A model generated the notes under the pieces. It was not told where the DNA came from and made no database searches. It saw nothing but the letters and a program-made list of their open reading frames with translations. 64,000 nucleotides of DNA, from contig NZ_JAHLQJ010000017.1 in the NCBI RefSeq assembly GCF_018919145.1, positions 1-64,000 on the forward strand. The letters run 5' to 3'. Below are positions 1 through 8,452 of this stretch, piece by piece (the first letter of the stretch is position 1; the number at the start of each line of letters is the position of its first letter). This DNA comes from Paenibacillus brevis. Lineage in GTDB: Bacteria > Bacillota > Bacilli > Paenibacillales > Paenibacillaceae. Made by a program: the position numbers and the translations under genes.

Positions 1-18
1 AATGTCTCCTGTCCCATA

Positions 19-60
19 GTGACATTATCTCAGAACAGTTATAGGGTGACATTATCACAG
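19..60. repeat. Direct repeat pair at window edge
   Basis: Two 15-bp copies of GTGACATTATC(T/A)CAG lie at 19-33 and 46-60, offset by 27 bp and differing at two bases. Repeats like this occur at transposon ends (IS21-type elements carry several), but no transposase is in view because the window begins here. The identity is open. Confidence 0.4.
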
Positions 61-87
61 CACAACAACATTTCTATTTATTCTATC

Positions 88-116
88 TTGACGGCAGAAG
101 CTGAAGGCGTTATATT
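88..116 (+). promoter_or_regulatory. SigA-type promoter of the MarR/MFS operon
   Basis: TTGACG (88-93), a 17-bp spacer and TATATT (111-116) form a good vegetative promoter. It would start transcription near 123, giving an AT-rich leader of about 70 nt. Confidence 0.65.
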
Positions 117-167
117 AGTAAATGCTTTAATAATTCAGTATTAATTTATTTAGTTATAAATTATTAA

Positions 168-179
168 TTAGTTAACTAA
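168..179. promoter_or_regulatory. Probable MarR operator
   Basis: A perfect 12-bp palindrome, TTAGTTAACTAA, lies between the promoter and the ribosome binding site of the MarR gene. Many MarR proteins bind AT-rich palindromes at their own promoter, so autorepression is the simplest reading. This is inferred from position. Confidence 0.45.
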
Positions 180-194
180 ATTAAAGGAGGAGGT

Positions 195-635
195 TTGCTG
201 TCATTGGCAGATCGGGAGGCCATATTTGAAGTTTCATCGATGTTCAGGATGCTGGTTAAGGGGATAACCCATCTATGGAATAGACAGAAGAACGATAACA
301 TCAGTTTTCCCCAGTTCAAGATGCTCTATATGCTGAACCGGTGCGGCTCTCTGAAGGTATCCGAGCTTGCAGAGCGGCAAGGCCTTACTTCGGCGGCAAT
401 AACCGGACTGACTGACAAGCTGCTGGTGGATGGGTATGTGGAGAGAACCCGCACAGAACAGGATCGACGGGTGGTTATGATCTCGATTACCGAAAAAGGC
501 CGCGAGATGGTCGACAAGCTAAGCGAAAGTCAGCGTGAGACCCTTCTTCAGGTATTTTCTGACCTTAGTGATGAGGATATTGATCATTTGAAGCGGATCT
601 ATTCCATTTTGCTTGGAAATCTGGATAAACTGTAG
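195..635 (+). CDS. MarR family transcriptional regulator
   Basis: A 146-aa winged-helix protein of normal MarR length. The recognition region (SELAERQGLTSAAITGL, about residues 54-70) and the wing (RTRTEQDRRVVMI) are clear. It probably represses itself and the drug exporter 79 nt downstream, with release by a ligand. The start is uncertain: AAAGGAGG at 183-190 is followed by TTG at 195 (4 nt away) and TTG at 204 (13 nt away), and neither spacing is ideal. A promoter and palindrome lie just upstream. Confidence 0.9.
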   Translation: MLSLADREAIFEVSSMFRMLVKGITHLWNRQKNDNISFPQFKMLYMLNRCGSLKVSELAERQGLTSAAITGLTDKLLVDGYVERTRTEQDRRVVMISITEKGREMVDKLSESQRETLLQVFSDLSDEDIDHLKRIYSILLGNLDKL

Positions 636-714
636 CACGTTCAGATCATTCTATAAGACAGAGAGAAAAAGAAATCAGAACAGGATTCAAGAACAACGAG
701 GTGGAGAGAGAAGA

Positions 715-2331
715 ATGGAACATTTAACACAAAAACGTAAATTATCAATTATGGTAGCTGTTATGGCCGCCATGTTCTTTGCCGCGATCAACCAAACGAT
801 CGTCAGTACGGCAATGCCGCGTATTATTTCAATACTGGATGGCATGGATTATTACACCTGGACCATCAATATTTATCTGCTGACCTCAACTATTGCTACG
901 GTGCTGGTCGGCAAGCTGTCCGATATGTTCGGACGGAAGCCGTTTATTCTGTTAGGTATATTGCTGTTCATGGTCGGGGCCTTCCTGACAGGAACGTCGG
1001 ATAATGTATTTCAATTTATTACTTACCGGGGGATTCAAGGGATTGGAGCGGGGATTATCCAGTCGACCGCCTTCACGGCAGTAGGCGACCTGTTCGCGCC
1101 GCGCGAGCGCGGGAAGTGGATGGGCTTTATGACCGCCATCTTCGGTTTCTCCAGTGTACTTGGTCCTACGCTAGGCGGATACTTGGTCGATCATCTGGAT
1201 TGGCACTGGTTGTTCTGGATCTTCCTGCCGCTGGGTGTAGTTGCCTTCATTATGATTCTGACTCTGTTCCCGAAGGTGGAGCGCAAGCCGGGCGAGAAGA
1301 TCGACCTTCTGGGTTCGCTGTTCATGACAACAACGATTGTCCCATTGTTGCTGGCTTTTTCGTGGGCAGGCACCCAATATTCATGGGGCTCAGCGCAAAT
1401 TCTGGGGCTGCTGGCAGCAACGATTGCTTCCGGAATTATCTTCGTTATTGTTGAATTGTATTCAAGCAACCCGATCCTGCCTATGCATCTGTTCAAGAAC
1501 AGTGTAGTTACCATTTCTAATCTTATCGGATTTATTATGAACTTCGGAATGATGGGGGCGTTGATCTACATTTCGTTCTTCGTGCAAGGGGTCATGGGAA
1601 TCTCCCCGACCTACGCGGGATATGTGACCATGCCGATGTCGATATTCATGGTGATAACAAGTGCAGTGACCGGTCAATTGATCGCTAAATCCGGTAAATA
1701 TAAACGCTTCGCCCTGATCGGCATGCCGATTATGATTGCCGGGATGGCGTTAATGGTATTCATGAACAGCGTAGGGATGGCGATTGTGAGCATGATCATA
1801 TTTGGCCTGGGTCTTGGTCTGGGCATGCCGGTCTTCTCATTGGCAACGCAAAATGCCGTGCCTCATAAGGAGCTTGGCGTTGTTACGGCATCCTCCCAGT
1901 TGTTCCGTAATCTTGGCGGTACAATCGGGATCGCAGTGATGGGAACGGTCATGTCGAATAGCCTGACTCGTAACCTGAAGAACGCAATGGGCTCAGCCAG
2001 CGCAGACCTCAGCGGCCTTGATCCGGAGATTGCCCAGAAGATGGCGTCCTTCGCCAATCCGAACCAGTTGATGAATAAGCCGTTGATCGAACAGACGCAA
2101 GCAAGCCTGCCGACAGAGATTCAACCGATGTTTGCTCAATTGATTCAAAGCATCCGCGATATTCTCGGGGATACTTTGTCTCATGTATTCTTGACAGGGA
2201 CTCTGGTTCTGGTCATTGCCTTCTTCCTTGTCTTTTTCCTGAAGGAGCTGCCGCTTCGCACGTCGAATCAGGCTGCCGCTGCACCCGAGGAACCGGGAAA
2301 AGTAACAGGTGAACCTGTAGTATCGGAATAA
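715..2331 (+). CDS. DHA2-type MFS drug exporter (EmrB/QacA family)
   Basis: About 538 aa with some 14 predicted membrane segments, the size and layout of proton-driven DHA2 multidrug exporters. The motif-A loop GKLSDMFGRKP follows the second helix, and a motif-C-like stretch (SVLGPTLGGYL) follows. A large loop before the last helix and a hydrophilic tail (AAAAPEEPGKVTGEP) are also present. The frame is open from 613, but ATG 715 is preferred because GAGGTGGAGAG lies just upstream. It is co-transcribed with the MarR gene, a standard regulator/efflux pairing. The substrate is unknown. Confidence 0.9.
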   Translation: MEHLTQKRKLSIMVAVMAAMFFAAINQTIVSTAMPRIISILDGMDYYTWTINIYLLTSTIATVLVGKLSDMFGRKPFILLGILLFMVGAFLTGTSDNVFQFITYRGIQGIGAGIIQSTAFTAVGDLFAPRERGKWMGFMTAIFGFSSVLGPTLGGYLVDHLDWHWLFWIFLPLGVVAFIMILTLFPKVERKPGEKIDLLGSLFMTTTIVPLLLAFSWAGTQYSWGSAQILGLLAATIASGIIFVIVELYSSNPILPMHLFKNSVVTISNLIGFIMNFGMMGALIYISFFVQGVMGISPTYAGYVTMPMSIFMVITSAVTGQLIAKSGKYKRFALIGMPIMIAGMALMVFMNSVGMAIVSMIIFGLGLGLGMPVFSLATQNAVPHKELGVVTASSQLFRNLGGTIGIAVMGTVMSNSLTRNLKNAMGSASADLSGLDPEIAQKMASFANPNQLMNKPLIEQTQASLPTEIQPMFAQLIQSIRDILGDTLSHVFLTGTLVLVIAFFLVFFLKELPLRTSNQAAAAPEEPGKVTGEPVVSE

Positions 2332-2353
2332 GGGAGATCTCTTTACAATGATG

Positions 2354-2392
2354 AAATACCTCCGCCATTTGGCCGGAGGTATTTTTATTTTT
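2354..2392 (+). terminator. Rho-independent terminator after the MFS gene
   Basis: An AATACCTCCG...CGGAGGTATT stem with a short loop is followed by TTTTATTTTT. It ends the MarR/MFS operon. Confidence 0.85.
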
Positions 2393-2494
2393 AAACAGGT
2401 CAAATTGCGAAGAAATATACTTGAAGCACTCAGGCAATTGTTCTATGATTACCATGTGTTTTCGCTTTCATTTTACATATAAGGAGTAGAAACG

Positions 2495-3454
2495 ATGCCG
2501 ATTATTGATATGCCGATGCCCGAATTAGTGAAATACCAAGGGATCAGCCCCAGGCCGGATGATTTCGATCAATACTGGGCCAGAGCGCTTGCGGAATTGG
2601 AAGACGTAGATCCTCAGGTTGAGCTGGTGCCAAGCAACTTTCAGGCTCCACATGCGGAATGCTTCGATTTGTATTTTACAGGCGTGCAGGGGGCGAGAAT
2701 TCATGCGAAATATGTAAGGCCCAAAGCCGCTACGACTCCGCATCCTGCCGTCCTGCAGTTCCATGGATATGCTTGGAACAGCGGCGATTGGAGCGACAAG
2801 CTGGCCTATGCTTCGATCGGTTATTCCATTGCAGCACTGGATTGCCGGGGACAGGGGGGAAGCTCCGAGGATGCCGGACAAGTAAAGGGGACAACACTTC
2901 GGGGACATATTATTCGTGGACTTGATGATCATCCGGATAAGCTCTTGTTCCGCCAGATTTTTCTGGATACTGTACAGTTGGCACGAATCGTGATGAGCTT
3001 CCCCGAGGTGGATGAGCAGCGTGTTGGAGCGATCGGGGGCTCTCAGGGCGGCGGATTGACCATTGCTTGTGCAGCGCTGGAACCACGGATCAAGCGTCTG
3101 GCTCCGGTGTATCCGTTCCTCAGTGATTACCGCCGTGTATGGGAGATGGATCTGGCTAAGGATGCTTATGAGGAGCTTCGAAATTTCTTCCGTTTTCACG
3201 ACCCGCTGCATACGAGGGAGGAAGAGATATTCAACAAGCTGGGCTATATCGATATCCAGCACTTAGCTGATCGGATTCAAGGCGAGGTGCTGATGGCGGT
3301 CGGTCTGATGGATACGATTTGCCCTCCGTCGACCCAATTTGCAGCCTATAATAAGATTCAAGCACCGAAGCAGGTCGAGGTCTATCCCGACTTTGGGCAT
3401 GAATACCTCCCGGGATTTGGCGACCGGACCCTGCAATTCATGCTTGGACTATAA
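2495..3454 (+). CDS. Acetylxylan esterase / cephalosporin-C deacetylase family
   Basis: A 319-aa alpha/beta hydrolase of the AXE1 family, cytoplasmic since no signal peptide is seen. It removes acetyl groups from xylo-oligosaccharides and other acetylated sugars. The nucleophile elbow GGSQGG is near residue 183, the acid probably lies in GLMDTICPP near 271, and the histidine is in FGHEYLPG near 301. N-terminal MPELVKYQG and the Q-FHGY stretch are typical of the family. ATG 2495 follows AAGGAG. The MFS gene starts 31 nt later, suggesting import of acetylated oligosaccharides and deacetylation inside the cell. Confidence 0.9.
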   Translation: MPIIDMPMPELVKYQGISPRPDDFDQYWARALAELEDVDPQVELVPSNFQAPHAECFDLYFTGVQGARIHAKYVRPKAATTPHPAVLQFHGYAWNSGDWSDKLAYASIGYSIAALDCRGQGGSSEDAGQVKGTTLRGHIIRGLDDHPDKLLFRQIFLDTVQLARIVMSFPEVDEQRVGAIGGSQGGGLTIACAALEPRIKRLAPVYPFLSDYRRVWEMDLAKDAYEELRNFFRFHDPLHTREEEIFNKLGYIDIQHLADRIQGEVLMAVGLMDTICPPSTQFAAYNKIQAPKQVEVYPDFGHEYLPGFGDRTLQFMLGL

Positions 3455-3485
3455 GAAATGAGGCCATCATAATGGAGCGGAGAGA

Positions 3486-4676
3486 TTGAGGTTGAAGACA
3501 GAGATTAAGGATGGGGATCGCAAGGATAAGCAAGTCCTGGTTCTCCGGTGGTTAAATTTTTGGCAGTACGCTATTCTGGCTGTGGTGGCACCGTTCTTGC
3601 CGCTTTATTTCTCAAATCAGGGCTATTCTTCTTCACAGATCGGGTTTCTTATGGTTATCGGCCCGTTTGTGGCAAGTCTGGTTCAACCGATGTGGGGGTA
3701 TGTTAGCGACCGCCTTCAGGCCGTAAAGGCTATCATTTTTGTCTTATGGACCCTCGCTATTGCCAGCAGTGTTGTCTTGTTTCATGCAGGTTCTAATTAT
3801 GTTCTTACCTTGATATTTGTGCTGGCATTGTACTTTTTCTTTCAGCCGTCCATGCCGCTGGTGGACAGTATATCGGTTCAGTCCGCGTCGCGAAGAGGAA
3901 TTTCTTATGGCTCGGTACGGTTGTTCGGCTCCATGGGATATACGATGATATCTCTCACAGGAGGCGCGATTCTGGCCTTGCTGGGGGGAATTACCCGCCT
4001 GCCCTATTTGTTATGGGCTGTGTGGGCGATCCCCTTGCTGCTGCTCATCTTCCTGAAGGATGAACCGGCTGAGGGCGGCGGTATGACGCTCAAGTCGCTG
4101 GGTGCCATTTTCAAGAATAAGTCGTTTCTCTGGTTTCTTGTGCTTGTCTTTATCATTTCGGTACCGCATCGGCTCAATGACGTCATGCTCGGCCTGTATA
4201 TGAAGGAACTAGGGGCAACGGACTCGATGGTAGGCTGGGCGTGGGCGCTTGCAGCTGCCGTGGAAATTCCGGTGTTCGCTTTGCTGGGCAGATATCTGCA
4301 CAAAATCCATGAGTTTGCCCTGCTTGGCATTGTCGGTCTTTTATATGCATTACGATGGTTGATATACTATGTAACGGATGAGCCGTGGGTGCTGTTGTTC
4401 TTGCAGGCGGGAGCCGCGCTGACCTTTGCAATTTTCTGGTTAGTTGCGATGCACTACGTCGCCCGGGTTCTCCCTCCTGAGCTGGGAGCGACAGGCTTTT
4501 CTTTGCTCAGCATGGTATACCTTGGTCTGGCAGGCATGTCAGGCGGATTGATCGGGGGGAGCCTTAACGATTTATATGGCGGAGAGAGTATGTATCTGTT
4601 CGCATCGCTGGTTTCCCTCTTAGGGGGAGTGCTCTTTCTGGGAACGCAATATCTCTCTGGACGAAAAAATCGGTAA
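3486..4676 (+). CDS. MFS transporter (MFS_1_like / LacY-like)
   Basis: A 396-aa protein with about 12 hydrophobic segments. The N-terminal WLNFWQYAILAVVAPFLPLYFSNQGYSSSQIG resembles the LacY-like / nucleoside-symporter MFS subgroup rather than drug exporters. The start is TTG at 3486 (or TTG 3492) after GGAGCGGAGAG. It sits 31 nt after the esterase and is probably in the same operon. The substrate is unknown; an oligosaccharide is a reasonable guess from context. Confidence 0.8.
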   Translation: MRLKTEIKDGDRKDKQVLVLRWLNFWQYAILAVVAPFLPLYFSNQGYSSSQIGFLMVIGPFVASLVQPMWGYVSDRLQAVKAIIFVLWTLAIASSVVLFHAGSNYVLTLIFVLALYFFFQPSMPLVDSISVQSASRRGISYGSVRLFGSMGYTMISLTGGAILALLGGITRLPYLLWAVWAIPLLLLIFLKDEPAEGGGMTLKSLGAIFKNKSFLWFLVLVFIISVPHRLNDVMLGLYMKELGATDSMVGWAWALAAAVEIPVFALLGRYLHKIHEFALLGIVGLLYALRWLIYYVTDEPWVLLFLQAGAALTFAIFWLVAMHYVARVLPPELGATGFSLLSMVYLGLAGMSGGLIGGSLNDLYGGESMYLFASLVSLLGGVLFLGTQYLSGRKNR

Positions 4677-4709
4677 ATTTCTTTGGTTCAGCTTATATAG
4701 GATGATCAA

Positions 4710-4761
4710 AATAATAGCCGTTCTGCCGCGCGTATCGGAGCGCAGCAGGACGGCTATTTTC
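4710..4761. terminator. Bidirectional terminator between convergent genes
   Basis: AATAGCCGTTCTGC pairs with GCAGGACGGCTATT around a loop of about 17 nt, with A-rich and T-rich flanks. It can end both the MFS gene (+) and the acetate transporter (-). Confidence 0.8.
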
Positions 4762-4779
4762 TAAATATATTGTGAAATC

Positions 4780-5430
4780 TTATGCCCGTGGCTTGAAAAT
4801 CCCGAATGGACGTCCTACGGGAAGAAAGCTTCTTCCGAAATGGACGTTCAGCACCGCAGCTCCGGCTCCATAGAGCGAGAGAAGCCCGATACAGAGCTCC
4901 GCCCATGCTGCCAGAGCGTGGGAGAATTCAGGAACAATGCCGAAGGCATCCAGACTTAAACCCAGGAACAGGACATCAATCAGCGCAAAAATAAAGAATA
5001 GTACTTTATGCGTCTCCATCGCACCGATGGTCATAAATATCGTAAAAATAAGATAGCCGAGGAAGGCGAATCCCAACTGCTTGCCGTCCACGCCGGAAGC
5101 AAGCTCAGCCCCGAATACGCCCAGCTTGATCAACCAGCTTGTTCCCATAGCAAACCAGAAAAAGGCGTATGCACCGAATGCGGTCATCCCGAAGGTGTTA
5201 TTATGCTTGCCGTCCTGAATACTGGCGAATAACTGAGCGAAGGCCCCAAGGAAGATGGCCCACGGAATGGCATAGCTAAGACCTTCGGTCCATCCGAGCT
5301 TTTGCGAGGACGCGACCAGGGTAACAATCGCCAGCCCGAATAAGCCGATTCCGCTCGGATCAGCCGTAACGATTTTTACTTGAGTAGATGTTGCGTTGTG
5401 CATAGTGTAAGTTGAGCCTCCATAGTTCAT
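4780..5430 (-). CDS. GPR1/FUN34/YaaH (SatP) family acetate transporter
   Basis: About 216 aa with six hydrophobic segments, matching the acetate/succinate permease family. The N-terminal signature ADPSGIGLFGLAI corresponds to the family NPAPLGL-type motif. The open frame extends to 5538, but ATG 5430 (GGAGG 11 nt upstream) or ATG 5403 (GGAGG 13 nt upstream) are better starts. It could take up acetate released by acetylxylan esterases, though the nearby esterase gene lies in the opposite orientation. It runs divergently from the aldo/keto reductase. Confidence 0.85.
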   Translation of the reverse strand: MNYGGSTYTMHNATSTQVKIVTADPSGIGLFGLAIVTLVASSQKLGWTEGLSYAIPWAIFLGAFAQLFASIQDGKHNNTFGMTAFGAYAFFWFAMGTSWLIKLGVFGAELASGVDGKQLGFAFLGYLIFTIFMTIGAMETHKVLFFIFALIDVLFLGLSLDAFGIVPEFSHALAAWAELCIGLLSLYGAGAAVLNVHFGRSFLPVGRPFGIFKPRA

Positions 5431-5596
5431 TTGCAGCCATTCCTCCGATACCGCGGAATGGACATATGGATGTATTGTAACTGACAACCAGGAGTACGTA
5501 CAGTGGTTATTTTGATCCAAGACCGCTGCATGTTGCAAAAAAACGTTTTTTTGACTATTCTCTTATTGAGACAGGTAATTAAGGAGAGGGAAAACG

Positions 5597-6580
5597 TTGA
5601 ATTATCGTCAATTGGGAGATACAGAATTACGAGTGAGCGAGCTAAGCTTTGGAACATGGGCAATCGGCGGCAGTTGGGGCCATTCCGACGATCAGGAGGC
5701 GCTGCGAGGTCTTGCGACAGCGATGGAACAAGGCGTTAACTTTTTTGATACAGCGGATGTCTATGGCTCCGGGCATGCGGAAGAGTTGCTGGCTAAAGCG
5801 ACAAAAGGCAAAGAGGACGAGATTCATATTGCTACAAAATTTTGCCGAGCGGGCGATATTTATGACCTCAATACGTATTCCGAAGACTCGGTCCGAGCTT
5901 ATTGTGAGGGCAGCCTGAAGCGACTGCAGCGCGAGCGCCTTGATTTATATCAAATTCATTGTCCGCCACTAGCGGTATTGAAGGATGGTAAGGTGTTCGA
6001 GGTGTTGGACAAGCTGCAAGCCGAAGGGAAAATTCGTCACTATGGCGTTAGTGTGGAGACGGTGGAGGAAGGTCAGTTTTGTCTGAGTGCACCTGGAGTG
6101 AAAGCGCTTCAAGTTATCTTCAATTTGTTCCGCCAGAAGCCTGCTGAGGAATTATTTGCTGAGGCAAAAGCCGCCGGTGTGGGAATCTTGGCCAGATTGC
6201 CGCTGGCTAGCGGCTTGTTGACAGGTAAATTTTCGAAGGATACGAAATTTAGTGAGGACGATCACCGGAATTTCAACGCGAATGGAGAGCAATTTAATGT
6301 GGGTGAGACTTTTGCCGGCTTGCCTTTCACTAAAGGGGTAGAACTTGCTTCCCGGTTGTCCTGGATTGCCGAGGGTCGCGGGGACATGGCCCGTGCTTCC
6401 ATGCGCTGGATTCTTGAGCATCCTGAAGTGACCTGCGTCATTCCTGGATTTAAGAATGTACGTCAGGTGGAAGACAACCTTGGTACGTTGCAGGTTCCGG
6501 CGTTTCGTCCCGATGAGCTGGAGCGCCTAAACAATTTTTACAAGACGGAAGTGGCGGGACATATTCGCGGACCTTATTAA
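5597..6580 (+). CDS. Aldo/keto reductase
   Basis: A 327-aa NAD(P)H-dependent TIM-barrel oxidoreductase. The catalytic tetrad is visible: Asp and Tyr in FFDTADVYGSG (about residues 50-55), Lys in IATKF (about 82) and His in YQIHCPP (about 121). The cofactor-binding IPGFKNVRQVEDN motif lies near the C terminus. The start is TTG 5597 after AAGGAGAGGG. The substrate is unknown. The gene stands alone, followed by a hairpin. Confidence 0.9.
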   Translation: MNYRQLGDTELRVSELSFGTWAIGGSWGHSDDQEALRGLATAMEQGVNFFDTADVYGSGHAEELLAKATKGKEDEIHIATKFCRAGDIYDLNTYSEDSVRAYCEGSLKRLQRERLDLYQIHCPPLAVLKDGKVFEVLDKLQAEGKIRHYGVSVETVEEGQFCLSAPGVKALQVIFNLFRQKPAEELFAEAKAAGVGILARLPLASGLLTGKFSKDTKFSEDDHRNFNANGEQFNVGETFAGLPFTKGVELASRLSWIAEGRGDMARASMRWILEHPEVTCVIPGFKNVRQVEDNLGTLQVPAFRPDELERLNNFYKTEVAGHIRGPY

Positions 6581-6623
6581 GGCGACCGCTTAGCAATCAA
6601 CACAGGTGATATAGCTTGTGAAC

Positions 6624-6672
6624 AAAGAGCGATACTTTCGGTTCCATGGAGCCTGAGAGGATCGCTTTTTGA
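6624..6672 (+). terminator. Probable terminator after the aldo/keto reductase
   Basis: AAAGAGCGAT...GATCGCTTTTT forms a long imperfect hairpin ending in a T-run. Confidence 0.65.
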
Positions 6673-6760
6673 TCTTTTCGTACAAATGGAATATTAGACT
6701 CAGATTAGTTTATCTGGAAAATGCTACTTTAAAAGTTATTTAAAACGTGATATTATCCAA

Positions 6761-6776
6761 TTGTAATCGATTACAA
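6761..6776. promoter_or_regulatory. Palindromic operator upstream of GH30
   Basis: TTGTAATCGATTACAA is a perfect 16-bp palindrome lying 5 bp after a TATTAT -10 candidate and 15 bp before the GH30 start. Its central CG and TGTAA arms suit a LacI-type repressor. A nearly identical site lies upstream of the GH43 gene at 40082-40097. Confidence 0.6.
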
Positions 6777-6790
6777 GGGAGGAATTGGAA

Positions 6791-8296
6791 ATGTCATTGG
6801 CGGTCTTGTCCAGAAAAGTAGTCAAAAGGAGTTTTTGTATGGCTTTAGCCGGTGGATTAGCTTTATCTTCTTTAATTGCACCGATACATGCTAATGCGGC
6901 CGGGGAAGCGGTTGAGGTATGGATTTCAACGTCCGATCCTTCGCAGACGGATTCAGGTCTTAGCACTTCTGCCAGACTGACCCGTAAAGGGGATGTGTCC
7001 TTTGGTGCCGATACGGGCAATGTGACTTACAGCATTCGCATCGATGAGAATGCGACGAGGCAGCAAATGGATGGCTTTGGCGTTTCAATTACGGATGCTT
7101 CTGCCTGGCTGCTGAATTACAAGCTGGATTCTTCCAAACGTGCGGAGGTCATGGAAAAATTATTTGGTCATAGCGGAATTGGATTAAGCGTGTTGCGTCA
7201 GCCGATCGGTGCATCCGATTTTAACTGGGAGGCATATACCTATGCGGATACTCCAAACGATAATAATTTGAACAATTTCTCGATCGGCCGAGATAAGCCG
7301 TATATTGTTCCAATGGTGAAGCAGGCATTAGCCAAAAATCCAAACATAAAAGTATTTGCGTCCACCTGGAGCGCACCTGCTTGGATGAAATATTCGAACT
7401 CATTAAATGGGGGGAAACTGAAGGCCGAGAATTATCAGACGTTCGCAGATTACTTGAAGAAATTTGTCCAGGCTTACCAAAATGAAGGCATTCCGATCTA
7501 CGCGATTACCGTGCAAAATGAGCCTTTATATGAAACGTCAAACTACCCGACGATGAAAATGAATGAACAGGATCAAATTGGCGCGATCGGCGATTTTATT
7601 GGTCCAACCTTTCAAAGCGCGGGATTAAACACTAAGATCATTACGTTTGACCACAATTATTTAGACTGGGGTTTCCCTAATAAAGTGATCACTGATCTTA
7701 AAAATGCCGGAAAAGGCCACTTCGTTTCCGGAAGCGCTTTCCACCACTATGACAGCGGCGATGGCTCGCAAATGACCAGTCTTCATAACGCTCACCCGGA
7801 TAAGGATATCTGGTTCACCGAAGGCGGCTTCGGAACCTGGAATGATCCGGAGAACGGCACACATTCCGGATTTGATAATATGGCAAACGAATTCATTAAC
7901 ATTACCCGCAACTGGTCGAAGTCGATCATTACGTGGAACGCGGCACTGGATCAACGAAGCGGACCGACGCTGCTAGCGGCGAACAACAGCAATCGCGGGA
8001 TGATTACGATTCAAAATTCAGATAACCGCAACGATCGGCCTGAGAACATCGTAACGTACAAGAAGCAGTACTATCTGCTCGGGCACTACAGCAAGTTTGT
8101 CGTTCCCGGCGCATATCGTGTGGACTCCAATACTTACGGAGATATGAAGAATGTGGCGTTCAAAAACCCGGATGGCTCTAAAGTCATCGTCGTGTATAAT
8201 CCTCAATCCTTAAGTCAGAACATTAAGATTCAGTGGGGGAACCAAGCGTTTACTTATAACGTCCCTGGAAAATCGATGATGACCTTCAAATGGTAA
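6791..8296 (+). CDS. Secreted GH30 family glycoside hydrolase
   Basis: A 501-aa exported enzyme. The signal peptide is MSLAVLSRKVVKRSFC... with a cleavage region near HANAA, followed by a GH30 TIM barrel fused to a beta-sandwich. Catalytic glutamates are visible: acid/base E244 in VQNEP and nucleophile E344 in WFTEGG. The barrel start QQMDGFGVSITDASAWLL and the C-terminal KSMMTFKW are typical. It could be an endo-beta-1,6-glucanase or a xylan/glucan-active enzyme; the subfamily was not determined. ATG 6791 is chosen over TTG 6785 because AAGGGAGG is 8 nt upstream. A palindromic operator precedes it, suggesting substrate-dependent control. Confidence 0.88.
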   Translation: MSLAVLSRKVVKRSFCMALAGGLALSSLIAPIHANAAGEAVEVWISTSDPSQTDSGLSTSARLTRKGDVSFGADTGNVTYSIRIDENATRQQMDGFGVSITDASAWLLNYKLDSSKRAEVMEKLFGHSGIGLSVLRQPIGASDFNWEAYTYADTPNDNNLNNFSIGRDKPYIVPMVKQALAKNPNIKVFASTWSAPAWMKYSNSLNGGKLKAENYQTFADYLKKFVQAYQNEGIPIYAITVQNEPLYETSNYPTMKMNEQDQIGAIGDFIGPTFQSAGLNTKIITFDHNYLDWGFPNKVITDLKNAGKGHFVSGSAFHHYDSGDGSQMTSLHNAHPDKDIWFTEGGFGTWNDPENGTHSGFDNMANEFINITRNWSKSIITWNAALDQRSGPTLLAANNSNRGMITIQNSDNRNDRPENIVTYKKQYYLLGHYSKFVVPGAYRVDSNTYGDMKNVAFKNPDGSKVIVVYNPQSLSQNIKIQWGNQAFTYNVPGKSMMTFKW

Positions 8297-8347
8297 GGGC
8301 AGAGTGGTTATGTTGTCGCATTCTTGGAAAGCGAATCTAAAAATTTA

Positions 8348-8376
8348 TTGACAGTGATAATCATTATCAATAAACT
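8348..8376 (+). promoter_or_regulatory. Fur-regulated promoter 1 (siderophore locus)
   Basis: TTGACA (8348-8353), a 17-bp spacer and TAAACT (8371-8376). The spacer is almost filled by the palindrome TGATAATCATTATCA (8355-8369). The 19-mer at 8350-8368 matches the classical Fur box at 17 of 19 positions, so iron-replete Fur would block the polymerase. Confidence 0.85.
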
Positions 8377-8401
8377 AAAACTGATCGAGTAATCTCACTT
8401 T

Positions 8402-8430
8402 GCAGCTCCTAGAAGGGGCTGTTATTTTTT
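8402..8430 (+). terminator. Attenuator-like hairpin in the AraC leader
   Basis: CAGCTCC...GGGGCTG (7 bp, one wobble) followed by TTATTTTTT sits about 20 nt after the expected transcription start of Fur promoter 1 and 23 nt before the AraC start. It may simply stop read-through from the GH30 gene, or attenuate the regulator transcript. Confidence 0.6.
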
Positions 8431-8452
8431 AGTACCTACAAGGGAGTGAAGA

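Noticed and set aside
2525..3262. 245-codon minus-strand frame
   Set aside because: Antisense to the acetylxylan esterase; no ribosome binding site or domain.
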